Origin: JAOPZW01 sp963707695
Lineage (GTDB): Bacteria > Actinomycetota > Thermoleophilia > Solirubrobacterales > Solirubrobacteraceae
Direction of reading: 5' to 3'
Assembly: GCA_963707695.1 (NCBI GenBank)
Contig: CAVPQY010000006.1
Coordinates: forward strand, 248,001-312,000
Length of the DNA: 64,000 bases
Below are positions 46,090 to 53,850 of the stretch, piece after piece. The translations under genes were made by a program, and so were the position numbers. The notes under the pieces are model-generated. The model was not told the DNA's origin. It did not search any database and was given only the letters and a program-made list of their open reading frames with translations. Positions within the stretch are counted from its first letter, which is position 1, and each line of letters opens with the position of its first letter.

Positions 46090-46107
46090 ATGTCAGCACG
46101 CTGACAT
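46090..46107. promoter_or_regulatory. 18-bp palindrome ATGTCAGC-AC-GCTGACAT
   Basis: Two perfect 8-bp arms around AC, in the divergent gap between the DUF1360 gene and trpS. The size and symmetry fit an operator for a dimeric regulator; the regulator is not encoded nearby. AT-rich arms stand out against the local composition. Confidence 0.5.
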
Positions 46108-46115
46108 CTCATGCG

Positions 46116-46280
46116 TGCGAGCTCGAGAAGCGGTGGTTTTGGCGCGCTGTGTGCCGGGAACCACACCGGCACCGCGGCTTCGAGCCGCGCACCGGCCAAG
46201 CCCCCCAGGCCGGGCTTTCAGGGTGGGAGCGCAGTCCCCGGCACACCTCCTCGGTCGCCATGCCCCCCAGGCAACCGAGG
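46116..46280 (+). promoter_or_regulatory. Structured trpS leader with T-box-like core
   Basis: The gap before trpS can fold into a long imperfect hairpin (GCTCG near 46120 with CGAGC near 46177; inner GTGGTT/AACCAC), then carries AGGGTGGGAGCGCAG at 46220-46234, matching the T-box consensus AGGGTGGNACCGCG at 12 of 14 positions, inside GCCGGG/CCCGGC arms. A hairpin CCTCGGT (46249-46255)/ACCGAGG (46274-46280) follows. A Trp specifier on the 3' side of the first stem is not evident and TGGG would not pair with a G discriminator, so the call is tentative. Confidence 0.3.
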
Positions 46281-46303
46281 CCGGCCGGGGGCGGCGCTCC
46301 CGC

Positions 46304-46309
46304 TATGTT
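46304..46309 (+). promoter_or_regulatory. -10 element TATGTT before trpS
   Basis: TATGTT ends 10 nt before GTG 46320. It supports that start over ATG 46305, which lies inside the hexamer. Confidence 0.4.
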
Positions 46310-46319
46310 CAGGCGCCGA

Positions 46320-47324
46320 GTGCGCATCTTCTCCGGCATCCAGCCCACGGGGCGCAAGCACCTGGGCAACTACATCGGCGCGATCCGCCACTACGTCGAG
46401 GGCCAGGAGCGGGGCGAGGGCCTCTACTGCATCGTCGACCTCCACGCGCTGACCCTGCCGTACGAGCCGGCCGAGCTGCGCGACCGCCTCCACGACACGC
46501 TCGCCATCCTGCTCGCCGCCGGGCTCGACCCGGCCCGCAGCGTCCTCTTCCGCCAGAGCGACGTCCACGAGCACACGGAGCTGTCGTGGCTGCTGAGCTG
46601 CGTCACCCCGCTGGGCGAGCTCAACCGCATGCACCAGTTCCGCGACAAGTCCAAGGCGCAGCGCGAGCTCGTCTCCGCCGGCCTGCTCTTCTATCCGGTC
46701 CTCATGGCGGCCGACGTGCTCGCCTACCGCGCCGACGAGGTGCCCGTGGGGGAGGACCAGCGCGAGCACCTCGAGCTCATGCGCGACGTCGCGCGCCGCT
46801 TCAACGCCCGCTTCGGCGAGGGCCTGCTCGTCGTCCCGGAGGGCCGGATCCCCGAGGTGGGCGCGCGGATCATGGACCTCCAGGAGCCGACCCGGAAGAT
46901 GTCGACGTCGGGCTCGTCGGAGGAGGGCACGCTCTACGTCCTCGACGAGCCCCGGGCGATCGAGAAGAAGCTCAGGCGCGCGGTGACCGACTCCGGCACG
47001 GAGATCCGGCGCGACCGGGGCAAGCCCGGCGTCTCCAACCTCATCGACGTCCTCGCGGTCGCCCGCGGGACGACGCCGGAGGCCGTCGAGGCCGACCTCG
47101 CCTCGGCCCGCGGCTACGGCGACCTCAAGGCCGCGACGGCCGAGGCCGTGATCGAGATGCTCGCGCCCGTGCGTGAGCGCTACGCCGAGCTGCGCGGCGA
47201 CGAGGCCGCGCTCGAGGAGATCCTCGCCGTGGGCGCCGAGCGGGCGCGCGACCTGTGCCGGCCCGTGCTGGCCGACGTGCGCGAGGCGATGGGCGTCGGC
47301 CCGCGCCGGGCGCGCGTGGCGTAG
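46320..47324 (+). CDS. trpS: Tryptophan-tRNA ligase
   Basis: A 334-residue class I synthetase charging tRNA-Trp. It begins VRIFSGIQPTGRKHLGNYIG, with the HIGH-type motif GRKHLGN, then YCIVDLHALT, QSDVHEHTELSWLLSCVT, AADVLAYRADEVPVGEDQREHLEL and the KMSKS loop as PTRKMSTSGSS (about residue 192). The length is normal. GTG 46320 is chosen from the -10 position; ATG 46305 would add five residues. A structured leader lies upstream. It is followed after 29 bp by an unrelated MFS gene. Confidence 0.95.
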   Translation: MRIFSGIQPTGRKHLGNYIGAIRHYVEGQERGEGLYCIVDLHALTLPYEPAELRDRLHDTLAILLAAGLDPARSVLFRQSDVHEHTELSWLLSCVTPLGELNRMHQFRDKSKAQRELVSAGLLFYPVLMAADVLAYRADEVPVGEDQREHLELMRDVARRFNARFGEGLLVVPEGRIPEVGARIMDLQEPTRKMSTSGSSEEGTLYVLDEPRAIEKKLRRAVTDSGTEIRRDRGKPGVSNLIDVLAVARGTTPEAVEADLASARGYGDLKAATAEAVIEMLAPVRERYAELRGDEAALEEILAVGAERARDLCRPVLADVREAMGVGPRRARVA

Positions 47325-47353
47325 GCGCCGCGGCGCACCGCCGGCCGCCCGCC

Positions 47354-48502
47354 GTGCGCCCCCTCGTCCTGCTCGTCGGCGCGGTCGTCCTCGTCGACAC
47401 GATGTTCTACGCGGCGATCACGCCGCTGCTGCCCGAGCTGCGCGACGAGCTCGGGCTCGGCAAGGGCGGCGCCGGCGTCCTCGCCGCCGCCTACGCCGCC
47501 GGCACCTTCGCCGGCGCGCTGCCCGGCGGCTGGCTCGCGGCCCGCCTGGGCGTCCGCGTCGCGGTCCTGTCGGGGCTGGCCCTCATGGGGGTGGCCGGCC
47601 TCGTGTTCGCCTTCGGGCACAGCCTCCTGCTGCTGGACGGGGCGCGCTTCCTCCAGGGTGTGGGGGGCGCCTGCTCGTGGGCGGGCGGCCTGGCCTGGCT
47701 CGCCGCGGCGGCGCCGCGCGAACGCCGCGGGGAGGTGCTCGGGACCGCGCTCGGCGCCGCGATCGTCGGTGGCCAGCTCGGCCCGGTGGTGGGCGCCGTG
47801 GCCCATGCCGTCGGCCGCGAGGCGGCGTTCTCGGCCACGGCGGTCCTCGGCATCGCGCTCGCCGTGTGGGCCGCCCGGACGCCGGCCGCGCCGGGCGGGG
47901 CGCCCTCGGCCGGCCTGCGCGAGGCCATCCGCGACCGCCGCCTCGCCGCGGGCCTGTGGCTCACGGCGCTGCCGTCGGCCGCCTTCGGGGTCGTGGCCGT
48001 CCTCGCGCCGCTGCGCCTGGACGCGCTCGGCGCCGGCGCCCTGGCCATCGGGGCGACGTTCTTCGTGGCCGCCGGCGGCGAGGCCCTCGTCAACCCCGCC
48101 GTCGGGCGCCTGACCGACCGCCGCGGGGTGCGGGTCGTCGCCCTGCCCGGCCTCGTCGCCGCGGCGGCGCTGCTCGTCGTCGTCCCCCTGCCGGAGCGCG
48201 TGCTGCCGGCGGCGGTCGCCGTCGTGGCGGCGACGTGCGTGCTCGGCGTCCTGTGGGTGCCCTCGATGGCGCTCATCGCCTCCGGCGCCGACGCGGTCGG
48301 GCTCGACCAGGGCTTCGCGGCGGCCGGCTTCAGCCTGGCCTGGGCGGCGGGCTACACGGCCGGCGCGGCAGGCGGCGGCGCGCTCGCCGGCGCCGCGAGC
48401 GACGCCGCGCCGTTCGCGGTCGTGGCGGTGGCGGCGCTGGCGACGGCGGCGGCCGCGCGGGTCGCGTCGCGTCGGGCCGGGCCGCTACGGTCCCCGGGGT
48501 GA
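47354..48502 (+). CDS. MFS transporter
   Basis: A 382-residue, 12-helix major facilitator protein. GTG 47354 gives helix 1 (RPLVLLVGAVVLVDTMFYAA) followed by the family start ITPLLPELRDELGLGKGGAG and motif A-like GGWLAARLGVRVAVLSG. Motif C-like glycines occur in helix 5 (LGAAIVGGQLGPVVGAV). The second half repeats the fold (RLTDRRGVRVVALPG). The substrate is unknown. Its end overlaps scpA by 4 bp, so it is translated with the segregation genes without an obvious functional tie. Confidence 0.82.
   Translation: MRPLVLLVGAVVLVDTMFYAAITPLLPELRDELGLGKGGAGVLAAAYAAGTFAGALPGGWLAARLGVRVAVLSGLALMGVAGLVFAFGHSLLLLDGARFLQGVGGACSWAGGLAWLAAAAPRERRGEVLGTALGAAIVGGQLGPVVGAVAHAVGREAAFSATAVLGIALAVWAARTPAAPGGAPSAGLREAIRDRRLAAGLWLTALPSAAFGVVAVLAPLRLDALGAGALAIGATFFVAAGGEALVNPAVGRLTDRRGVRVVALPGLVAAAALLVVVPLPERVLPAAVAVVAATCVLGVLWVPSMALIASGADAVGLDQGFAAAGFSLAWAAGYTAGAAGGGALAGAASDAAPFAVVAVAALATAAAARVASRRAGPLRSPG
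48486..48491 (+). promoter_or_regulatory. -10 element TACGGT before scpA
   Basis: TACGGT ends 7 nt before GTG 48499, within the end of the MFS gene; possible internal leaderless promoter for scpA-scpB. Confidence 0.3.
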
Positions 48503-49269
48503 CCGTCGCCGCGCTCGAGCTCGACCTCGAGGTCTTCAGCGGGCCGTTCGACCTGCTCCTGACCCTCGTCCTGCGCGAGGAGGTCGACCTGCTCGAGGTC
48601 GAGCTGGCCGACGTCGTCCTGACCTACCTCGACCACCTCGAGGCCCGCGGGGAGCTCGACCTCGAGGTCGCCACCGAGTTCCTCGTGCTCATCGCGGCGC
48701 TGCTCGAGCTGAAGTCCCGGCTCATGCTGCCGCGCGAGGACGAGGAGCTGCTGGACCTCGCGCCCGACGAGGCCGCCGAGGAGCTGCTCGCCCGCCTGCT
48801 CGACGCGCGCCGCTACCGGCGCGCCGCCCAGCACCTGGCCGGTCTGCTCGCCGACGAGGACGGCCATCGCTTCCGCGCGGTGCCCCTGCCCGCCGCGCTG
48901 CGCCGCTTCGATCCCGACGCCGTCGGCGCGGTGTACGACCCCGACCGGCTCGGCGCGGCCATCGGCGGCCTGCTCCGCCTCCCGCCGCCGCTCTCGCTGC
49001 GCCACCTGACCTTCCCGCGGGTGACCGTCGCCGAGCGCCTCGGGCACCTGCGCGGGCTGCTGCGCCGCGGTGCGCTGCGCTTCGACGACGCCGTGCGCGG
49101 GGCCGACCGCGTGACGGTCGCCGTGACGCTCTTCGCGCTGCTCGAGCTCCACAAGCAGGGCGAGGCGACCTGGGAGCAGGACGAGCCCTTCGGCGCGATC
49201 ACGGTGACCCCGCGTGCCCCGGCCGCGCCGGCGGTCCGCACGGCGTCGACCCGGGAGGCCGCGGCGTGA
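48499..49269 (+). CDS. scpA: Segregation and condensation protein A
   Basis: A 256-residue kleisin of the SMC-ScpAB condensin. The N-terminal SMC-binding helix shows FSGPFDLLLTLVLREEVDLLEVELADV and TEFLVLIAALLELKSRLMLP; an acidic middle (EDEELLDLAPDEAAEELLARLL) leads to the C-terminal winged helix (VTVAVTLFALLELHKQGEA) that docks the SMC head. GTG 48499 overlaps the MFS stop (GTGA) and the end overlaps scpB by 4 bp. Confidence 0.94.
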   Translation: MTVAALELDLEVFSGPFDLLLTLVLREEVDLLEVELADVVLTYLDHLEARGELDLEVATEFLVLIAALLELKSRLMLPREDEELLDLAPDEAAEELLARLLDARRYRRAAQHLAGLLADEDGHRFRAVPLPAALRRFDPDAVGAVYDPDRLGAAIGGLLRLPPPLSLRHLTFPRVTVAERLGHLRGLLRRGALRFDDAVRGADRVTVAVTLFALLELHKQGEATWEQDEPFGAITVTPRAPAAPAVRTASTREAAA

Positions 49270-49874
49270 CCGTCGACCAGGACCCGGAGCTGCAGCGGGC
49301 GCTCGAGGCGCTCCTGTTCCTCGCCCCCGAGCCGGTGGCCGAGGCCGAGCTGGCCGACGCGCTCGAGTGCTCCGAGGACGAGCTGGCGGCCGCGCTCGCG
49401 CGCCTGCAGGAGGACTTCGCGCCGGGCGCGAGGGGCCTGGTGCTGCGCCGCCTCGGCGGCGGCTGGACGCTCGCGACCGCGCCCGAGGCCGAGCCCGCCG
49501 CGCGACGCCTGCTCGCCCGGCCCCGGACCCCGCCCCTGACGCCCGCGCAGGCCGAGACGCTGGCGATCGTGGCCTACCTGCAGCCCGTGTCGCGCCCCGA
49601 GGTGACGCGGATCCGCGGCGTCAGCGCGGACTCGGCGGCGGCCACGCTGCTCGACCGGGGCCTGGTCGAGGAGGCGGGCCGCTCGACCTTCGGCGCGGTC
49701 CTGTACCGGACGACGCCGCTGTTCCTCAAGCTCTTCGGCCTCGCCTCGCTGGACGACCTGCCCGACCCCGCGGCGTGGGACCCGACGCCCGAGGAGGAGG
49801 CCGACCTGCGCGAGCGGCTGCTGCGGGCCGGCGAAGCACGGGCGGCCGCGAGCCCGGCGGAGGCGTCCGTCTAG
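49266..49874 (+). CDS. scpB: Segregation and condensation protein B
   Basis: A 202-residue protein with two winged helices that dimerises on ScpA. It shows LQRALEALLFLAPEPVAEAE (first wing), RGLVLRRLGGGWTLATAPEA, the conserved LTPAQAETLAIVAYLQPVSR and IRGVSADSAAATLLDRGLVE, and YRTTPLFLKLFGLASLDDLP. GTG 49266 overlaps scpA. It is convergent with a small reverse gene, overlapping it by 4 bp. Confidence 0.95.
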   Translation: MTVDQDPELQRALEALLFLAPEPVAEAELADALECSEDELAAALARLQEDFAPGARGLVLRRLGGGWTLATAPEAEPAARRLLARPRTPPLTPAQAETLAIVAYLQPVSRPEVTRIRGVSADSAAATLLDRGLVEEAGRSTFGAVLYRTTPLFLKLFGLASLDDLPDPAAWDPTPEEEADLRERLLRAGEARAAASPAEASV

Positions 49875-50077
49875 CCCGGGTCGCGGTCGCGGTCGCGGTC
49901 CCGCTCGCGAGTGAGCGCCCGCTTCAGGCGCTGGTCGGCGCCGTCGGCGACGCGCTGGAGCTCGGCGAGCCGGACCTGGTCGCCGCGGCCGAGCAGGATG
50001 CGCCGGCGGTAGAGCGCGAGGCGCTGCGCGGCGTGGGCCGCCTCGGCGCGCAGCTCGGCGACGGACGGCTCGGCCAC
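49871..50077 (-). CDS. Small charged helical protein, 68 residues
   Basis: GTG 50077 opens VAEPSVAELRAEAAHAAQRL, a helix rich in Ala, Leu and Arg (ALYRRRILLGRGDQVRLAEL), ending in an Arg-Asp repeat RERDRDRDRDPG encoded by tandem GGTCGC units. It starts 10 bp after the stop of the gene upstream on the same strand. It has no known motif. Likely a real small gene in a two-gene unit; function unknown. Confidence 0.5.
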   Translation of the reverse strand: MAEPSVAELRAEAAHAAQRLALYRRRILLGRGDQVRLAELQRVADGADQRLKRALTRERDRDRDRDPG

Positions 50078-50087
50078 GGCCCGGGGC

Positions 50088-50447
50088 TCAGAGCCCGCGC
50101 CGGCGGGCGTCCTCGCTGAGCGCGCGGGCCAGGACGGCCGGGTCGAGGCGGTGGTCGACGTCCTCGAGGTGGCGCTCATGGCGCACCGTCGCGCGGTGCA
50201 GGGCGTCCTGGAGGTCCTCGACCTGCGTCTCGAGGTGCGCGATGCGCCGCTCGAGGCGCTCGGCGACGTCCGGCGCGAGGCGCTCGGCCTCGGGGTCGGC
50301 CTCGGGGGCCGCGTCCGCGGCCGCGCGAGCGCCGGCGCCGCGGGCGAGGTCCTCGGGCAGCGGGGCCTGGGCGCGGCGGACGCCGATGACGCGGTGCAGC
50401 AGCCCGACCCGGGCCGCGGTCCTGCGCTGCTGGAAGCGGTCGGGCAC
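50088..50447 (-). CDS. Small coiled-coil protein, 119 residues
   Basis: GTG 50447 is preceded by GGGAGGA with a 7-nt gap. The protein starts VPDRFQQRRTAARVGLLHRV, has an Ala-rich linker, and then a coiled coil (RLERRIAHLETQVEDLQDAL ... RHERHLEDVDHRLDPAVLAR) ending SEDARRRGL. There is no membrane segment. It lies downstream of rlmN on the same strand after a hairpin, ahead of the 68-residue gene. I do not recognise it. Confidence 0.6.
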   Translation of the reverse strand: MPDRFQQRRTAARVGLLHRVIGVRRAQAPLPEDLARGAGARAAADAAPEADPEAERLAPDVAERLERRIAHLETQVEDLQDALHRATVRHERHLEDVDHRLDPAVLARALSEDARRRGL

Positions 50448-50523
50448 GGCGGGGTCCTCCCAAGTCGATGCCGCGCGCCCGTCCCGAAGAGCGGTGGGCT
50501 GCGCCGGCCCCTCGAGTGTAGGG

Positions 50524-50540
50524 GCGCCCCCGAGGGGCGC
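50524..50540 (-). terminator. Hairpin after rlmN
   Basis: GCGCCCC (50524-50530), loop CGA, GGGGCGC (50534-50540): a perfect 7-bp stem 5 bp past the rlmN stop on the reverse strand. Confidence 0.45.
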
Positions 50541-50545
50541 GCGTG

Positions 50546-51538
50546 TCAGGCCGCCTTGGCCGCCAGCTGGCCGCAGGCCGCGTCGATGTCGCGGCCCCGC
50601 GTGAGCCGGACGGTGACCTCGAGGCCGTGCTCCTCGAGCACGGTGCGGAAGGCCTCGATCGCCTCCCGGCTCGACCCGTCGTAGCGGCCCGTCGGGTTGT
50701 AGGGGATGAGGTTGACCTTGAAGCGGCGGCGGTCGAGGACCTCCGCCAGCCGCAGCGCCTGCTCGTGACGGTCGTTGACGCCCTTGAGCATCACGTACTC
50801 GATGAACACGCGCCGGCGCTTGGCGTCGTAGAAGCGCTCGCACGCCGCCAGCACGTCGCGCAGCGGGTACTTGTCGTTGACGGGCATGATCTGGCTGCGC
50901 AGCGCCTCGTCGGCGGCGTGCAGGGACAGGGCCAGGCGGATCGGCCGGTCGCTCGCGGCGAGGCGGTCGATCCCCGGGACCCAGCCCACGGTCGAGATCG
51001 CCGTGCGGCGGTTCGTGATCCCGGCGTCGGGGAGGCGCGCGCAGGCGGCGAGGACCGCGTCGAGGTTCATCATCGGCTCGCCCATGCCCATGAACACGGC
51101 GTGGTCGACCGCGGTCATGCGCCGGAAGTGCAGGGCCTGGTCGAGGACCTCGGAGGCGGTCAGGTTGCGCCCGAACGTCATCTGGCCGGTCGCGCAGAAC
51201 GTGCACGTCAGCGGGCAGCCGGACTGCGAGCTCAGGCAGAGCGAGTGGCGCCCGTCGCGGTACCGCATGAGGACCGCCTCCACCGGACGCCCGTCGCGGC
51301 GCGTCCGGAAGAGCGCCTTCACGGTCCCGTCGCGCGACTCGGCCTGGTCGGCGAGCTCGAGCGTCGAGAAGGGGACCTCCTCGGCGAGGCGCTCGCGCAG
51401 CGCCCGCGGCAGGTCGGTCATCGCGTCGTAGCCCTCGACCCCGCGGGCCGCCCAGGCCCAGACCTGCCGCGCGCGGAAGGCCGGCTGGCCCAGCTCGTCC
51501 AGGCGCGACGGCGAGGAGGTCGAGGTCCACGCGGACAT
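50546..51538 (-). CDS. rlmN: Dual-specificity RNA methyltransferase RlmN (radical SAM)
   Basis: A 330-residue radical SAM enzyme that methylates C2 of A2503 in 23S rRNA and A37 in some tRNAs. It shows QPAFRARQVWAWAARGVEGY near the start, the iron-sulfur Cys triad in SGCPLTCTFCATGQMTFGRN, VFMGMGEPMMNLDAV, LALSLHAADEALRSQIMPVN and VFIEYVMLKGVNDRHEQA. The C-terminal catalytic Cys is in DIDAACGQLA. ATG 51538 faces the start of rluB about 18 bp away, so both probably share a short divergent promoter region. Confidence 0.95.
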   Translation of the reverse strand: MSAWTSTSSPSRLDELGQPAFRARQVWAWAARGVEGYDAMTDLPRALRERLAEEVPFSTLELADQAESRDGTVKALFRTRRDGRPVEAVLMRYRDGRHSLCLSSQSGCPLTCTFCATGQMTFGRNLTASEVLDQALHFRRMTAVDHAVFMGMGEPMMNLDAVLAACARLPDAGITNRRTAISTVGWVPGIDRLAASDRPIRLALSLHAADEALRSQIMPVNDKYPLRDVLAACERFYDAKRRRVFIEYVMLKGVNDRHEQALRLAEVLDRRRFKVNLIPYNPTGRYDGSSREAIEAFRTVLEEHGLEVTVRLTRGRDIDAACGQLAAKAA

Positions 51539-51556
51539 GGTAGGACCGGGGTGCCG

Positions 51557-52270
51557 ATGCGCCTGGCCAAGCACCTCGCCCACGCCGGCGTCGCCTCGCG
51601 GCGCGCCGCCGAGGCCCTCGTCGCCGAGGGCCGCGTCCGCGTCGGCGGCGAGGTCGTGACCGACCCCGCCCGCGACGTCGACGGCAGCGAGGGCATCGCC
51701 GTCGACGGCCGGCCGGTCGGCGCAGCCGGTCACGACCGGGTGGTCTACGCGCTCAACAAGCCCGCCGGGGTGGTCTCGACCGCCCGCGACACGCACGGGC
51801 GCCGCACCGTCGTCGACCTCGTGCCGGACGCCGGCACGCGCCTGTACCCGGTCGGGCGCCTCGACGCCGACTCGACCGGCCTGCTGCTGCTGACCGACGA
51901 CGGCGACCTCGCGCACCGGCTCACGCACCCGCGGTTCGAGGTCCCGAAGACCTACCGGGCGCGCGTCGGCGGCGGGCCGGTCAGCGACCGCGCGCTCGCA
52001 CGGCTGCGCGAGGGCGTCGAGCTCGACGACGGGCGCACCGCGCCCGCGCGCGTCCGCCGGCTCGGGCCAGGGCGCCTGGAGCTCGTCCTGCGCGAGGGGC
52101 GCAAGCGCCAGGTCCGCCGGATGTGCGAGGCCGTCGGCCACCCCGTGGTCGAGCTGCGGCGCGTCGCCTTCGGGTCGCTGGCGCTGGGGGACCTGCCGCC
52201 GGGGGCGGTCCGGCGCCTGACCGCGGACGAGGTCGAGGGGCTGCGGGCCGCCGCGAGCCGGGTGCGATGA
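51557..52270 (+). CDS. rluB: rRNA pseudouridine synthase, RluB/RsuA family
   Basis: A 237-residue enzyme with an N-terminal S4 RNA-binding domain (MRLAKHLAHAGVASRRAAEALVAEGRVRVGG) and a catalytic domain with the Asp motif YPVGRLDADSTGLLLLTDDG, LNKPAGVVST, and the C-terminal EGRKRQVRRMCEAVGHPV. In Gram-positive genomes this gene usually sits near scpB and cmk, as here. ATG 51557 is preferred; GTG 51551 is possible. The stop overlaps aroH by 4 bp. Confidence 0.92.
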   Translation: MRLAKHLAHAGVASRRAAEALVAEGRVRVGGEVVTDPARDVDGSEGIAVDGRPVGAAGHDRVVYALNKPAGVVSTARDTHGRRTVVDLVPDAGTRLYPVGRLDADSTGLLLLTDDGDLAHRLTHPRFEVPKTYRARVGGGPVSDRALARLREGVELDDGRTAPARVRRLGPGRLELVLREGRKRQVRRMCEAVGHPVVELRRVAFGSLALGDLPPGAVRRLTADEVEGLRAAASRVR

Positions 52271-52647
52271 TGCCGCCCGCGATGCGCCTCTTCGCCCTGC
52301 GTGGGGCCACCACCGCCGACCGCAACGACGCCAAGGACATCCTCGGCGCGACCGAGGAGCTCATGCACGAGCTCATGGGGCGCAACGGCCTCGACACCGG
52401 CGCGGTCGTGAGCTGCGTCTTCACGGTCACCCCGGACCTCAACGCCGCCTTCCCGGCCACCGCGGCGCGCGGCCTGGGCTTCGACCGCGTGCCGCTGCTC
52501 TGCGCGCAGGAGATCGCGGTCCCCCGCGCGCTGCCGCGGACGATCCGCGTCCTGATGCACTACTACGCCGGCGACGACCACGTGGCGCGCCACGTGTACC
52601 TGCGCGACGCCCGCGGGCTGCGCGAGGACCTCGACGCGGCGCAGTAG
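52267..52647 (+). CDS. aroH: Chorismate mutase, AroH type
   Basis: A 126-residue monofunctional chorismate mutase of the trimeric Bacillus AroH fold, converting chorismate to prephenate. Seen are the N-terminal LFALRGATTADRNDAKDILGATEELMHELM (with the active-site Arg in ALRGATT), VSCVFTVTPDLNAAFPATAARGLG, VPLLCAQEIAVPRALPRTIRVLMHYY. ATG 52267 overlaps the rluB stop. It opens a run of aromatic amino-acid genes. Confidence 0.93.
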   Translation: MMPPAMRLFALRGATTADRNDAKDILGATEELMHELMGRNGLDTGAVVSCVFTVTPDLNAAFPATAARGLGFDRVPLLCAQEIAVPRALPRTIRVLMHYYAGDDHVARHVYLRDARGLREDLDAAQ

Positions 52648-52661
52648 GCGACAATGGGGGC

Positions 52662-53760
52662 ATGGCCCTCGAGTTCAGCGAGCGCATCCGGCGCATCCCG
52701 GCCTACCCGGCGGCGGCGGCCTACGCGGTCCCCGAGGACGTCGCCCAGCTCGCGTCGAACGAGTCGCCCGACCCGCCGCTGCCCGGCGGTGGTCGAGGCC
52801 ATCACGCGGACGCTGGGGACGCTCAACCGCTACCCCGACCCGGCGAACCACGCGCTGCGGCGCGCGCTGAGCGACCGCCACGGCGTGCCCGCCGCGCGCA
52901 TCGCCATCGGCAACGGGTCCTGCGACGTGCTCCTGGCCGCCGGGGACGCCCTGCTCGAGCCCGGCGCCGAGCTCGTCCACGCCTGGCCCTCGTTCAGCGT
53001 CTACCCGCACCTCGAGGCCGCCTCGGGCGCGCGGGCGATCCGCGTCGCGCTCAACGAGCGCGAGGAGCACGACCTCGACGCGATGCTCCGCGAGATCACC
53101 GTCGCAACGCGGATGGTCATCGTCTGCAACCCGAACAACCCGACGAGCACGGCGCTGCCGCACGACGCGATCGCCGACTTCGTCGCGCAGGTGCCGCGTC
53201 ACGTCGCCGTCCTGCTCGACGAGGCCTACTGCGAGTTCTCGACCCTCGACGACCCCGACGCGTCGGTCGACCTGCTCGGACGCCACCGCAACCTCGTGCT
53301 CCTGCGGACCTTCAGCAAGGTCCACGGGCTCTGCGGGCTGCGCGTGGGCTACGCGCTGTGCGGCGACGAGCGCTTCGTGCAGGCGGTCGACCAGGTCCGC
53401 CAGCCGTTCTTCTGCAACGCCGCCGCCCAGGCGGCGGCGATCGAGGCGCTGCGCCACCAGGACGAGGTCACCGCCCGCGTGGAGCGGGCGATCGTCGCGC
53501 GGGTCGAGGTCGAGCTCGGCCTCCAGGACCTGGGGATCCAGCCCGCCGCCTCGCAGGCGAACTTCTGCTGGTTCGACCTGCCGCTCGAGGACGGCGAGGA
53601 GCCCGCGGCCAAGGAGGCCGCCGTCGTCGCCGGCCTGCGCGAGCGCGGGATCCTCGTCCGGGCGGGCACGGCGCTGGGCAAGCCCGGGGCGCTGCGCGTC
53701 ACGTACGGCACGCCCCGCGACAACGCCCGCTTCCTCACCGCGCTCGGCGACCTGCTGTAG
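52662..53760 (+). CDS. hisC: HisC-family aminotransferase, probably aromatic; one frameshift as read
   Basis: ATG 52662 starts MALEFSERIRRIPAYPAAAA, then LASNESPDPPLP. One extra base near 52786 (CCCGGCGGTGG) shifts the frame; removal gives LPAVVEAITRTLGTLNRYPD and a 365-residue protein. The PLP site is clear: CNPNNPTSTALP, LLDEAYCEFS, LLRTFSKVHGLCGLRVGY with the Lys. HisC-family enzymes act on histidinol phosphate or, in actinobacteria, on phenylpyruvate and 4-hydroxyphenylpyruvate. The place between aroH and aroF-tyrA favours the aromatic role; inferred. Confidence 0.85.
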
Positions 53761-53850
53761 CCGGGCCGGCGGTCGCCCGGCGGGCCGGCGCCCTGCCGGC
53801 GGGCGGCCGGACGCAGGAGAGCGGCGCTGGCGCGCCGACGCGCGCTTCGC

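Noticed and set aside
46111..46452. Trp-codon leader peptide before trpS (a frame with WFW near 46130)
   Set aside because: The frame with the Trp codons has no stop before trpS and is in frame with it, so it cannot act as a separate leader peptide.
49871..49915. GGTCGC tandem array as a non-coding satellite
   Set aside because: It codes for the Arg-Asp repeat at the end of the small reverse gene and is short.
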